A DNA stretch of 64,000 bases from Providencia sp. R33. Its GTDB lineage: Bacteria; Pseudomonadota; Gammaproteobacteria; Enterobacterales; Enterobacteriaceae. Location of the stretch: contig NZ_CP072453.1 in assembly GCF_019343475.1 (NCBI RefSeq), positions 2,790,001 to 2,854,000 on the forward strand, read 5' to 3'. Shown here piece by piece: positions 45,991-53,744 of the stretch (its first letter is position 1; each line of letters opens with the position of its first letter). Both the position numbers and the translations under genes were made by a program. Below the pieces are notes generated by a model, which saw only the letters and a list, made by a program, of their open reading frames with translations, searched no databases and had not been told where the DNA came from.

Positions 45991-47169
45991 ATGAACAATG
46001 TAAAACAAAATTTTCAGTTAATGGCTAAACCCTCAGGCTCAGTCTGTAACATTGATTGTACTTATTGTTTCTATTTAGAAAAATCAAAGCTATACCCCAA
46101 TAGAAAAAGTCAGTGGCGAATGAACGAAGACGTATTAGAACACTATGTTCGTTCGAATATTCAACAGCAATCAGCTGATATTGTTGAATTTGTTTGGCAA
46201 GGAGGGGAGCCTACACTACTTGGACTTGGCTTCTATAAAAAAGCCGTTGAACTGCAACAGAAATATGCAGGGAAAAGAAGGATCCATAATTCTTTTCAAA
46301 CTAATGCATTAAATCTTGATGATGATTGGTGTCAATTTTTTAAAAAAAATAATTTCCTTTTGGGAGTTTCCATTGATGGAAACCAAGAAGACAATGACCA
46401 ATATCGTTTAACTCGTGCAGGAAAAAGTACCTTTGAACGATTAATGGCAAGTATCGAGCTCCTCAAAAAATACCAAGTTGATTTTAATACGCTAACTGTC
46501 GTCAATAATATGAATGTCAAAAAACCCATAGAGACTTATGAGTTTTTAAAAAGCATCGGTAGCTATTATATGCAGTTTATCCCTGTTGTTGAAAGGCAAG
46601 CAAAACAGACAACAAGAGATGGATTGTCACTGATTTCTCCTGAATTTGAAGGTGATGCAAACGTCACGGATTGGTCAGTGAATGCCACTGAGTATGGCCA
46701 TTTTTTAAATACGCTCTTTGACCATTGGCAAATAAAAGATATTGGTAAAGTGTTCGTCATGAACTTTGAACAAACAATGAGTCAAAGTATTGGACATCCC
46801 AGTAGCTGTGTCACTAGTGAAACATGCGGTGCGAACCTTATTTTAGAAGCTAATGGCGATGTCTATTCATGTGACCACTTTGTTTACCCTGAAAACAAAA
46901 TTGGCAATCTCATGGAGGAAAGCATTCCAAATATGCTTCTCTCACCAAATCATCAGCGCTTCTCTTCCCTTAAAAAAGAAAAAATCAGTCATGATTGTTT
47001 AGGGTGTGAGTTTAAACCTTTGTGCCACGGTGGCTGCCCTAAACATCGCTTTTTATTAGACTCGAAAGGGCTGCCAAGAAAGAACTATTTTTGTGACACT
47101 TACAAAATCTATCTTTCTCATTCCTTACCAAAAATGAAGAAAATTTTGCAAGAAATCCGAGGAAACTAG
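45991..47169 (+). CDS. Anaerobic sulfatase-maturating radical SAM enzyme (AtsB/anSME-like)
   Basis: 392 residues. The radical SAM cluster is Cys19-x3-Cys23-x2-Cys26 (CNIDCTYC). The conserved WQGGEPTLLG and NSFQTNALNLDDDWC follow. The C-terminal SPASM part carries many Cys (SSCVTSETCG, YSCDHFVYPE, CLGCEFKPLCHGGCPKHR) for two auxiliary Fe-S clusters. It oxidises the active-site Ser of a sulfatase to formylglycine without oxygen. The target is the Ser-type sulfatase at 41230-43026, encoded in the opposite direction but with the same RAT control. A bidirectional terminator follows. Confidence 0.93.
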   Translation: MNNVKQNFQLMAKPSGSVCNIDCTYCFYLEKSKLYPNRKSQWRMNEDVLEHYVRSNIQQQSADIVEFVWQGGEPTLLGLGFYKKAVELQQKYAGKRRIHNSFQTNALNLDDDWCQFFKKNNFLLGVSIDGNQEDNDQYRLTRAGKSTFERLMASIELLKKYQVDFNTLTVVNNMNVKKPIETYEFLKSIGSYYMQFIPVVERQAKQTTRDGLSLISPEFEGDANVTDWSVNATEYGHFLNTLFDHWQIKDIGKVFVMNFEQTMSQSIGHPSSCVTSETCGANLILEANGDVYSCDHFVYPENKIGNLMEESIPNMLLSPNHQRFSSLKKEKISHDCLGCEFKPLCHGGCPKHRFLLDSKGLPRKNYFCDTYKIYLSHSLPKMKKILQEIRGN

Positions 47170-47199
47170 CAGCAACAGTTAGGGATATATGACATTAAA

Positions 47200-47231
47200 A
47201 AGCCGAGTAATTCATTGCGATTACTCGGCTT
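47200..47231. terminator. Bidirectional terminator between maturase and HAD genes
   Basis: A 12-bp perfect stem AAGCCGAGTAAT/ATTACTCGGCTT with an 8-nt loop, flanked by A-rich and T-rich ends, lies between two convergent genes. Confidence 0.8.
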
Positions 47232-47239
47232 AAAGACAT

Positions 47240-48049
47240 CTATAATGCATATTGCTCAATCGCTTTTGCAACGCCATCTGAATCATTACAACTGGTAATA
47301 TACGTTGCACGCGACTTCAGCTCTTCTGTCGCATTTTCCATCGCAACACATATCCCCGCAGCATCAAACATAGGAAGATCATTATTTTGATCGCCAATAC
47401 ACATAATTTCATGTTTATACAGATCAAGTTGCTGAGCCAATGCTTGTATTGCCAACCCCTTATTCGCATTCTTATTTAACACCTCAAGAAAATAGGGGGT
47501 ACTTCTGACTAAAGTATATTGTTGAAAATAGCTTGCTGGTATTTTTTTGATCACGCTGGATAAATAATTTTCTTCCGATGAAATCATCAACTTAGTAAAT
47601 AACAAATCCTTCGGCATTTCATCCATTGGTACATAATGAATCAATGTATTTGAGAGGTATGCTTCGTGGGTTGTATAAAAACCGATCACTTTATTCGCTG
47701 TAAATATTTTATGATCACCAAGTGCATGCAAAGATAATGCAAGTTCTTCTGTCTGTTGGTAAATTTTTTGGTAATCATCCATACCTAATAAAAAATCAAT
47801 AAGGTGATTACCATTAGATGCATCGTGAATAACACTACCATTATTGCTAATGCAATAGTTCCCTGCTTTATCTAATCCTAATTGTTGTAAATACGGTTGA
47901 ATACCTGAATACGGTCGACCAGACGCTAGGATAATATGGATATTATTCTTTTTGGCTTGTTGTAGAACATTTGCAACATAATCACTAACTTGATGATGAG
48001 TATTTAACAGTGTGCCATCAAGGTCGATAGCAATCAATTTCACGGCCAT
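47240..48049 (-). CDS. Cof-type HAD sugar phosphatase
   Basis: 269 residues from MAVKLIAIDLDGTLLNTHHQ, with AAAGG eight bases upstream; an 8-residue upstream extension overlaps that site. HAD motif I is DLDGTLLNT, motif II LASGRPYS, the motif III Lys is near NKNANKGLAIQAL and motif IV is CIGDQNNDLPMFDAAG. Type IIB (Cof) HADs hydrolyse sugar phosphates. It lies 120 bp after the antiterminator gene on the same strand, behind a RAT element without a strong terminator, so it is probably in that operon. It may limit sugar-phosphate build-up. Confidence 0.88.
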   Translation of the reverse strand: MAVKLIAIDLDGTLLNTHHQVSDYVANVLQQAKKNNIHIILASGRPYSGIQPYLQQLGLDKAGNYCISNNGSVIHDASNGNHLIDFLLGMDDYQKIYQQTEELALSLHALGDHKIFTANKVIGFYTTHEAYLSNTLIHYVPMDEMPKDLLFTKLMISSEENYLSSVIKKIPASYFQQYTLVRSTPYFLEVLNKNANKGLAIQALAQQLDLYKHEIMCIGDQNNDLPMFDAAGICVAMENATEELKSRATYITSCNDSDGVAKAIEQYAL

Positions 48050-48112
48050 ATGTTTTTCCTTTTCAGCTCCCAATGAAAAGCCTTAAAAACTTTATATCTA
48101 GGGAGAATATAC

Positions 48113-48147
48113 TTTAGGTTTATGCCTAGTCTTGCCAGTTACACACC
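48113..48147 (-). promoter_or_regulatory. RAT-like element C without a clear terminator
   Basis: On the minus strand it runs GGTGTGTAACTGG, then CAAGACTAGGCATAAACCT, the same over about 31 bases as element F in front of the PTS gene. Unlike the other five, no T-ended stem pairs with the ACCTAAAG end; only a weak TATAT/ATATA pair before five T is seen. It lies between the antiterminator and HAD genes. Confidence 0.75.
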
Positions 48148-48168
48148 CATCTCATACTTAATTTAGTT

Positions 48169-48996
48169 TTAAACTGAGTTTAAAAGCCTTTCTATATGTA
48201 ATGCCAAATAAATGATTTCTTCGCGAGAAACCGGTATTTTGTATTCTGTTTCAATCAGTGCTGCAATTTTTTTTGCACATGCAAAATTTTTTAATAATTC
48301 TTTTTCAACTAATTCTTCCAGTACCGAATTAAATTGACTACTTTTATCATGGTGAGCTTGACAACGGATAAGTAAATATTTTAAGTGATTAATAAAACGA
48401 GAAAAATTATCTGTTTCGGTACTAATCTGGATATGGAAAGAGTAATTAATGATATTGACAATTTTATAAACAGTTTGAGTAAATCTCAGTGTATCACCAA
48501 CGCTTTTATTATTCAGCTTAGCATTGACAAAGTGCAATGCGATTAATGATGCTTCATTTGCAGGTAAATTAATTCCTAATTTATCATTAATATAATCAAC
48601 AGCGACTTTACCTGCAATAAACTCAACATGGTACAAATATGGCACTTCATAGAGAGAGATACTTATTTCACTATTTTTACTTCTTTCAATTGCGAAAGTA
48701 ATATGCTCCGACAGTGTTACAACCAAGCTATCGCTAAGCTCAGCATTCAATATAGGTTTACATTTGTTGATAACTTCAATGGTGAGCTTGATGATATCAA
48801 TAGGAATACTTTCAAGAAAATTATTTATGTCGTAGTCATTAGGCTTAATAAAAAGTTCATCATTTTCATTACAATGATAATTTTGACCTGCTTTCGAATT
48901 AAAGCCTATACCTTTACCAATAATAACAACATCTTGTTGAGTCTCATTTTCAACAAGAATTACATTATTATTAATAACTTTTTTGATTAAATACAT
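48169..48996 (-). CDS. BglG/LicT-family transcriptional antiterminator
   Basis: 275 residues: an RNA-binding CAT domain at 1-56 (MYLIKKVINNNVILVENE, IGKGIGFNSKAGQ) and two PRD domains (about 65-170 and 172-275) with conserved His (LSEHITFAIER, HFVNAKL, LIRCQAHHD, YLALHIERLL). Members are phosphorylated by their PTS permease when sugar is absent and by HPr when preferred sugar is absent. It should bind the RAT elements found six times within 6.5 kb. Its own leader has RAT D, so it boosts its own expression. Confidence 0.95.
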   Translation of the reverse strand: MYLIKKVINNNVILVENETQQDVVIIGKGIGFNSKAGQNYHCNENDELFIKPNDYDINNFLESIPIDIIKLTIEVINKCKPILNAELSDSLVVTLSEHITFAIERSKNSEISISLYEVPYLYHVEFIAGKVAVDYINDKLGINLPANEASLIALHFVNAKLNNKSVGDTLRFTQTVYKIVNIINYSFHIQISTETDNFSRFINHLKYLLIRCQAHHDKSSQFNSVLEELVEKELLKNFACAKKIAALIETEYKIPVSREEIIYLALHIERLLNSV

Positions 48997-49029
48997 AATA
49001 GGCTATTCCATTTTTATAAGTTATAAATG

Positions 49030-49106
49030 CAAAAAAACCTGAAAAGACAAGAAGTATTTTCTTCATGCCACTTCAGGTTTTTGCCTAGTCTAGCTAGTAA
49101 CACACC
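49030..49106 (-). promoter_or_regulatory. RAT antiterminator D with overlapping terminator (antiterminator gene leader)
   Basis: On the minus strand the RAT at 49106-49072 (GGTGTGTTACTAG, then CTAGGCAAAAACCTGAA) overlaps a stem ACCTGAA/TTCAGGT closed by a GAAG/CTTC inner stem and followed by seven T. It precedes the antiterminator gene by about 35 bp. Confidence 0.88.
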
Positions 49107-49309
49107 ATAATTTGTAGATATATCTTTTCTGGATACTAAAATCAAGATTCGCATCATTTTTTTGTGATCGATTCCTAAGTATACCTGCGCAATACCCATC
49201 TTATAAATTTTGGCCTATCCCGCGCGTATAATAACTGTTCAGGTGTATTTTATAAAAATATAAAATGGCCGTTACATAGATATTAAACTCGGACTTTAAA
49301 TTATATCTC

Positions 49310-49325
49310 TGTCGTCCAGATCACA
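49310..49325. promoter_or_regulatory. CRP-like site in the antiterminator/PTS promoter region
   Basis: TGTCG-N6-TCACA matches nine of ten defined CRP positions. It is about 55 bp upstream of RAT E and is well placed for catabolite activation of the PTS operon. Confidence 0.5.
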
Positions 49326-49380
49326 AATCCATTATTCTATAATTGCCTTTTAATCATAAAAAATTTATAAAGGCTACGTA

Positions 49381-49454
49381 GGTATGTAACTAGTACGACT
49401 AGGCAATAACCTGAAACAAAGTGATGTCATGTATTCACTGTTTCAGGTTTTTTT
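49381..49454 (+). promoter_or_regulatory. RAT antiterminator E with overlapping terminator
   Basis: RAT at 49381-49415 (GGTATGTAACTAG, then GACTAGGCAATAACCTGAA). The overlapping stem ACCTGAAAC/GTTTCAGGT, with an inner GTG/CAC pair, ends in seven T. It is the first of two in series before the PTS gene. Confidence 0.88.
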
Positions 49455-49486
49455 ATATCTAAATTTTGTGTAGATGGAATAAAACC

Positions 49487-49561
49487 ATGAATAACAATGA
49501 TGTTTTTAGCCATACCAAAGATAAGAAAGTCATTGTTATTGATGAAAAAATAGAGAATTAG
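49487..49561 (+). CDS. 24-codon small ORF between two RAT terminators
   Basis: ATG to TAG, encoding a charged peptide beginning MNNNDVFSHTKDKKVIVIDE, 32 bp after terminator E and 66 bp before RAT F. A weak GGA lies nine bases upstream. It has no similarity I recognise. It may be a leader peptide, the remnant of a lost PTS-operon gene, or chance. Confidence 0.3.
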   Translation: MNNNDVFSHTKDKKVIVIDEKIEN

Positions 49562-49627
49562 TATTACAGATTGCGCTAAATGTAAAATCAAAATAAGTCA
49601 GGCATCAACTTTGACTTCAAAATAACA

Positions 49628-49707
49628 GGTGTGTAACTGGCAAGACTAGGCATAAACCTGAACAATTTCCCCAAGTGTATTTGGAGGCCGTTGTTCAGGT
49701 TTTTTTA
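49628..49707 (+). promoter_or_regulatory. RAT antiterminator F with overlapping terminator (PTS leader)
   Basis: RAT at 49628-49662; a perfect 10-bp stem ACCTGAACAA/TTGTTCAGGT (49656-49665 with 49691-49700) is followed by TTTTTT. It ends 12 bp before the PTS ATG, with little room for more than a ribosome site. Confidence 0.9.
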
Positions 49708-49718
49708 TAGGTGTACTT

Positions 49719-51620
49719 ATGGAAAGTAAACAAGTTGCAGAGCAAATTATTGCTCTTATCGGTGGGCAAAAGAATATTAGCCAACATTGGCATTGTATTA
49801 CACGTTTACGTTTTAACTTACATAACAATGAATTAGTTAACGTTGACGAGTTACGTAATATACCATGGGTTCTGGGTGTTAATTTCCAAGGCAACCAATT
49901 ACAAGTGATCTTGGGGAGTCACGTCACCCACGTTTTTACTGAATTACACAAACTTGTAGAACCCTCCACCAGCACGGAGAGCCTTGATGATCAGCAAGGC
50001 TCCAATATTGAACCTAAACAGAACTTTATTAATACTTTCTTTGACTTTCTTTCTGGTATTTTTACACCTATTTTACCTGCTATCATTGGAACCGGTTTAT
50101 TAAAAGGTCTATTAGCATTATTTGATATGTCAGGTTTTATTCAGGCTGGCAGTTCTGAATATCGAATTCTTTATACTATTTCTGATTCGGCTTTCTATTT
50201 TTTACCTATTTTATTAGCTTTTTCCGTTGCTAAGAAATTCAAAACTAATGAATATATTGCCGTAACTTTAGCGTTCATTTTGGTTTACCCAATGTTCCAG
50301 AATGAACCTGCACTTTCTTTCTTCGGTATTAATATTCCCAATATTACTTATAACTTTACTGTAATTCCTATTATCTTAGGTGTATGGCTCTTAAGTTACA
50401 TTAATCGATGGGTTGAAAAAATTATTCCCGCCAGTGTGAAAATCATCTTTGTACCGTTATTGGTTCTGATTATCACATCACTCATCACACTCTCACTCTT
50501 AGCGCCTCTCGGGTATTACGTCGGTGAGTACTTACAGCAAACATTCTCTTATTTGTTTGATGTTGCAGGCCCTATTGCAGGATTGATTATGGGGGGTTGC
50601 TTATCATTATTAGTGATAACCGGAATGCACTATGCCTTTTTCCCAGCGACCTTTTCAAACTTTAAAACCTTAGGTTATGACTTTGTTTTATTACCAATCA
50701 GTTTATCCAGCAATCTTGCCCAAGCTGGTGCCACGTTAGCTGTCGCAATAAAAACTAAAAATACCAAATTAAAATCTATCGCATATTCATCCTCCCTATC
50801 TGCTGTGTTTGGTATCACTGAACCTGCTATTTATGGCGTCACAATGCGACTCAAGAAACCCTTTTATGCCGCTTTAGTTGGCGGTGCGATTGGTGGGGGA
50901 ATAATTGGTACATTTGCGGTTAAAGCTTTCGCATTCAGCATCCCTGGCATCACAGCATTACCAACTTATGTTGAAGCAGGTACAAACAACTTTTTGTATA
51001 TCTGCCTCGCCATTGCCGCTAGCTTTAGTACTGCGTTCATCATCACCTTATTTTTAAAATGGGATGAAACTGGGCTCTCTGCTCCTAATAATCAACAAAA
51101 TGCACCACAGTCAACAATTGCTGTTGAACCTAAAAACATACAAAAACAACATAATAATCAAAATATTGAATTAAGTTTAATTGCACCAATTACTGGGGAA
51201 ACCTTAGCGCTAGAACACGTTCCTGATACCGTTTTTGCAAATAGGATCATTGGAGATGGTATTGCCATCATCCCTTCTGACAACAAAGTTTACGCACCTG
51301 CTGATGGGATTGTTTCGATGGTCACCCCCTCAAAGCATGCTATCGGCATAACAACCAACGATGGTTTGGACGTTCTTATTCATGTAGGCATCGATACTGT
51401 TTCATTGAATGGTGAAGGTTTCACACTCCATGTCAATGAAAAAGACCTCGTTAAATGCGGTGACCTACTCATCGAGTTCGATATTGAAAATATAAATAAA
51501 CATTCATTATCAACAATCACCCCGGTTTTGATAACCAACTTTGACGAGTTCAGTGCATTACATCTGACAGAGCAACAGCATGTCATTAGTCATGAAACCG
51601 CACTGCTCACTGTTAATTGA
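49719..51620 (+). CDS. Beta-glucoside PTS permease EIIBCA
   Basis: 633 residues, three domains in the BglF order: EIIB with Cys26 (HCITRLRF), EIIC with about ten helices (LPAIIGTGLLKGLLALF, AVFGITEPAIYGVTMRLKKPF), and EIIA with the active His near residue 555 (LIHVGIDTVSLNGEGF). It takes up and phosphorylates a beta-glucoside at C6 and, as in BglF, should also phosphorylate and silence the antiterminator when no substrate is present. It is followed by a GH1 gene 17 bp on. EIIC sequence alone does not tell the sugar. Confidence 0.95.
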   Translation: MESKQVAEQIIALIGGQKNISQHWHCITRLRFNLHNNELVNVDELRNIPWVLGVNFQGNQLQVILGSHVTHVFTELHKLVEPSTSTESLDDQQGSNIEPKQNFINTFFDFLSGIFTPILPAIIGTGLLKGLLALFDMSGFIQAGSSEYRILYTISDSAFYFLPILLAFSVAKKFKTNEYIAVTLAFILVYPMFQNEPALSFFGINIPNITYNFTVIPIILGVWLLSYINRWVEKIIPASVKIIFVPLLVLIITSLITLSLLAPLGYYVGEYLQQTFSYLFDVAGPIAGLIMGGCLSLLVITGMHYAFFPATFSNFKTLGYDFVLLPISLSSNLAQAGATLAVAIKTKNTKLKSIAYSSSLSAVFGITEPAIYGVTMRLKKPFYAALVGGAIGGGIIGTFAVKAFAFSIPGITALPTYVEAGTNNFLYICLAIAASFSTAFIITLFLKWDETGLSAPNNQQNAPQSTIAVEPKNIQKQHNNQNIELSLIAPITGETLALEHVPDTVFANRIIGDGIAIIPSDNKVYAPADGIVSMVTPSKHAIGITTNDGLDVLIHVGIDTVSLNGEGFTLHVNEKDLVKCGDLLIEFDIENINKHSLSTITPVLITNFDEFSALHLTEQQHVISHETALLTVN

Positions 51621-51637
51621 TTTAGAAAGAGGAAATT

Positions 51638-53119
51638 ATGAAATTAGATACTAAAAATACCAGTACAGTAGGTTTTCCAGAAGGTTTTTTATGGGGCGGC
51701 GCAACGGCGGCTAACCAAATTGAAGGGGCGTTTGATGTAGAAGGTAAAGGACTTTCGACATCGGATGTTGCCGCATACAAAGATCCGTATGCCGGTGGCG
51801 GCGTGAATAACTTCACCTTTAACGTCACGTCAAAAGAACTTGAAGAATATTTAAAACCTGAATGCAAAGTGTTATTTCCAAAACGTTGGGGTATCGATTT
51901 TTATCATCGTTATGAAGAAGATATCGCACTGTTCGCTGAAATGGGCTTTAAAGTATTCCGTTTATCTATTTCATGGGCTCGCATATTCCCTAACGGTATT
52001 GATGAGCAGCCTAATGAAGAAGGTTTAGCTTTCTACGATCGCGTATTTGATGAACTGGCAAAATACGGTATTGAGCCGTTAGTGACGCTGTCTCACTATG
52101 AAATGCCTCTGACATTGACACAAAAATTCAATGGCTGGCAAGATCGTCGTTTAATTGATTTATTTGTTAAGTTTGCAACCACATGCTTTAAACGCTATGA
52201 ATCCAAAGTGAAATACTGGATCACGTTCAACGAAATGAACATGAACCTAAATAGCTTATATACTGGTGCGGGGACGTTACCTGACACGGTAAAAAATGTT
52301 GAAGAAGCCGCTTATCAAGCATCACATAACCAGTTTGTTGCGAGTGCACTTTCAATCAAATTAGGTAAAGAGATGATGCCTAATGCAAAAATCGGCTGCA
52401 TGATTTGCCGATTAGAAACTTATGCAGAAAGCTGTAATCCAGAAGACCAACTGCAAGCACTGAAAGAAGACCAAATCAACTTGTTCTACCCAGATGTCAG
52501 TGTACGCGGTGAATACCCTACGTATATGCTGCGTTATTTTGAAGAGAATAATATTAACATTCAGGTCGAGCCAGAAGACTTCAATGTGCTTAAAGAAGGT
52601 ATTGCAGACTTTATCTCACTGAGTTATTACATGACTTATGTCACCAAAGGGGGGCCTGATGCAAAAGAATTATCTGGCCACTTAGTGAGTAAAATTAAAA
52701 ACCCATTCCTAACTCAATCTGAGTGGGGCTGGCCGATTGACCCAACCGGACTACGTATCACATTGAATAAATTGTGGGATCGCTATGGTATTCCTCTATT
52801 TGTGGTCGAAAATGGCCTCGGTGCACGTGATACTTTAAATCCGGATGGAACCGTTTCTGACCCATACCGTATCGATTACATCAAAGAACACGTTATCGCC
52901 ATGAAAGAAGCTATCCGTGATGGTGTTGATTTGATGGGTTATACCACATGGGGCTGTATTGACCTCATTAGCTGTGGAACGTCCCAAATGACGAAACGTT
53001 ACGGTTTCATCTATGTCGAACAAGATGATGAAGGTAATGGTTCACTGAAACGGATCCCGAAAGAGTCGTTTTATTGGTACAAACGCGTCATCGCATCTAA
53101 TGGTGAAAATGTAGATTAA
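51638..53119 (+). CDS. 6-phospho-beta-glucosidase, glycoside hydrolase family 1
   Basis: 493 residues. The N-terminus FPEGFLWGGATAANQIEGAF is a GH1 signature. The acid/base is Glu199 (TFNEMN) and the nucleophile Glu391 (VVENGLG). As the partner of a PTS gene it should split the 6-phosphorylated glucoside made by EIIBCA into glucose-6-phosphate and an aglycone. AAGAGGAAATT supports the ATG. A strong terminator follows. Confidence 0.93.
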   Translation: MKLDTKNTSTVGFPEGFLWGGATAANQIEGAFDVEGKGLSTSDVAAYKDPYAGGGVNNFTFNVTSKELEEYLKPECKVLFPKRWGIDFYHRYEEDIALFAEMGFKVFRLSISWARIFPNGIDEQPNEEGLAFYDRVFDELAKYGIEPLVTLSHYEMPLTLTQKFNGWQDRRLIDLFVKFATTCFKRYESKVKYWITFNEMNMNLNSLYTGAGTLPDTVKNVEEAAYQASHNQFVASALSIKLGKEMMPNAKIGCMICRLETYAESCNPEDQLQALKEDQINLFYPDVSVRGEYPTYMLRYFEENNINIQVEPEDFNVLKEGIADFISLSYYMTYVTKGGPDAKELSGHLVSKIKNPFLTQSEWGWPIDPTGLRITLNKLWDRYGIPLFVVENGLGARDTLNPDGTVSDPYRIDYIKEHVIAMKEAIRDGVDLMGYTTWGCIDLISCGTSQMTKRYGFIYVEQDDEGNGSLKRIPKESFYWYKRVIASNGENVD

Positions 53120-53145
53120 TATCCCTTAATTACATTTACCTGCCC

Positions 53146-53175
53146 CCGACTCGTTCAACGAGTCGGTTTTTTTTT
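53146..53175 (+). terminator. Rho-independent terminator of the PTS/glucosidase operon
   Basis: A perfect stem CCGACTCGTT/AACGAGTCGG with nine T after it, 27 bp past the GH1 stop codon. Confidence 0.92.
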
Positions 53176-53245
53176 ATTATTGAAAGTGCTGATTTCTTTT
53201 TCATACCTCCACTCATTGCCCCTTTCTGTCATTTTTCAAAATGCA

Positions 53246-53261
53246 GTTTCTTATATGAAAC
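53246..53261. promoter_or_regulatory. Candidate IclR operator 1 (GTTTC-N6-GAAAC)
   Basis: GTTTCTTATATGAAAC, perfect 5-bp arms. It is the upstream member of a pair 135 bp apart in front of the catabolic operon; the spacer TTATAT is nearly that of copy 2. Confidence 0.65.
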
Positions 53262-53380
53262 TAAACTGCGCCATAAGCTCGACACACCCCACACTTTGAA
53301 ACGAATATTTTACATATAGTCAACATTCGATTGACTATTAATCACCCCTACATTTAATCTGGTTTTAAATAATAAACAAC

Positions 53381-53396
53381 GTTTCGTATATGAAAC
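53381..53396. promoter_or_regulatory. Candidate IclR operator 2 (GTTTC-N6-GAAAC)
   Basis: GTTTCGTATATGAAAC differs from copy 1 at one base. It lies 32 bp before the Rieske ferredoxin start, probably over the promoter or leader, fitting repression by the IclR protein encoded at 55924. Confidence 0.65.
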
Positions 53397-53427
53397 AAAA
53401 TGTTACTGCGTATTAAGAGGAAAAATT

Positions 53428-53742
53428 ATGAGCTGGATTGCAGTGTGCGATGTTTCACAAGTTCAAGAAGAATTTCCCTTTTCAGCCAAAGTAAATGACA
53501 ACGAAATCGGTATTTTTTTGGTTGAAGACCAGTATTACGCTTTGGAAGATGTTTGCCCTCACGCTTACGCCTTACTCAGTCAAGGGTTTGTTGAAGATGG
53601 CAAGGTCGAATGCCCTCTGCACGAAGCCATCTTTGATATCAAAACAGGCAAATGTTTACGAGAACCCGGTGGCCGAGATTTAAAAATCTACCAAACCCGC
53701 ATTCATGAAAACCAAATTGAAATTAGTTTAATTGAGGAGTAG
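53428..53742 (+). CDS. Rieske-type ferredoxin
   Basis: 104 residues. The [2Fe-2S] ligands are Cys43-x-His45 (CPHA) and Cys62-x2-His65 (CPLHEA). It carries electrons from the reductase at 57739 to the oxygenase at 54103 in a three-component system. AGAGGAAAAA precedes the ATG. It is the first gene of the catabolic operon, after two candidate IclR sites. Confidence 0.93.
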   Translation: MSWIAVCDVSQVQEEFPFSAKVNDNEIGIFLVEDQYYALEDVCPHAYALLSQGFVEDGKVECPLHEAIFDIKTGKCLREPGGRDLKIYQTRIHENQIEISLIEE

Positions 53743-53744
53743 TC

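Larger units (their letters stand above)
48997..49718. promoter_or_regulatory. Divergent control region: antiterminator versus PTS operon
   Basis: 722 bp. RAT-terminator D faces left; a CRP-like site lies at 49310-49325; two RAT-terminators, E and F, face right in series, with a 24-codon ORF between them. The plan repeats that of 43027-43686 with an added copy. Confidence 0.8.
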
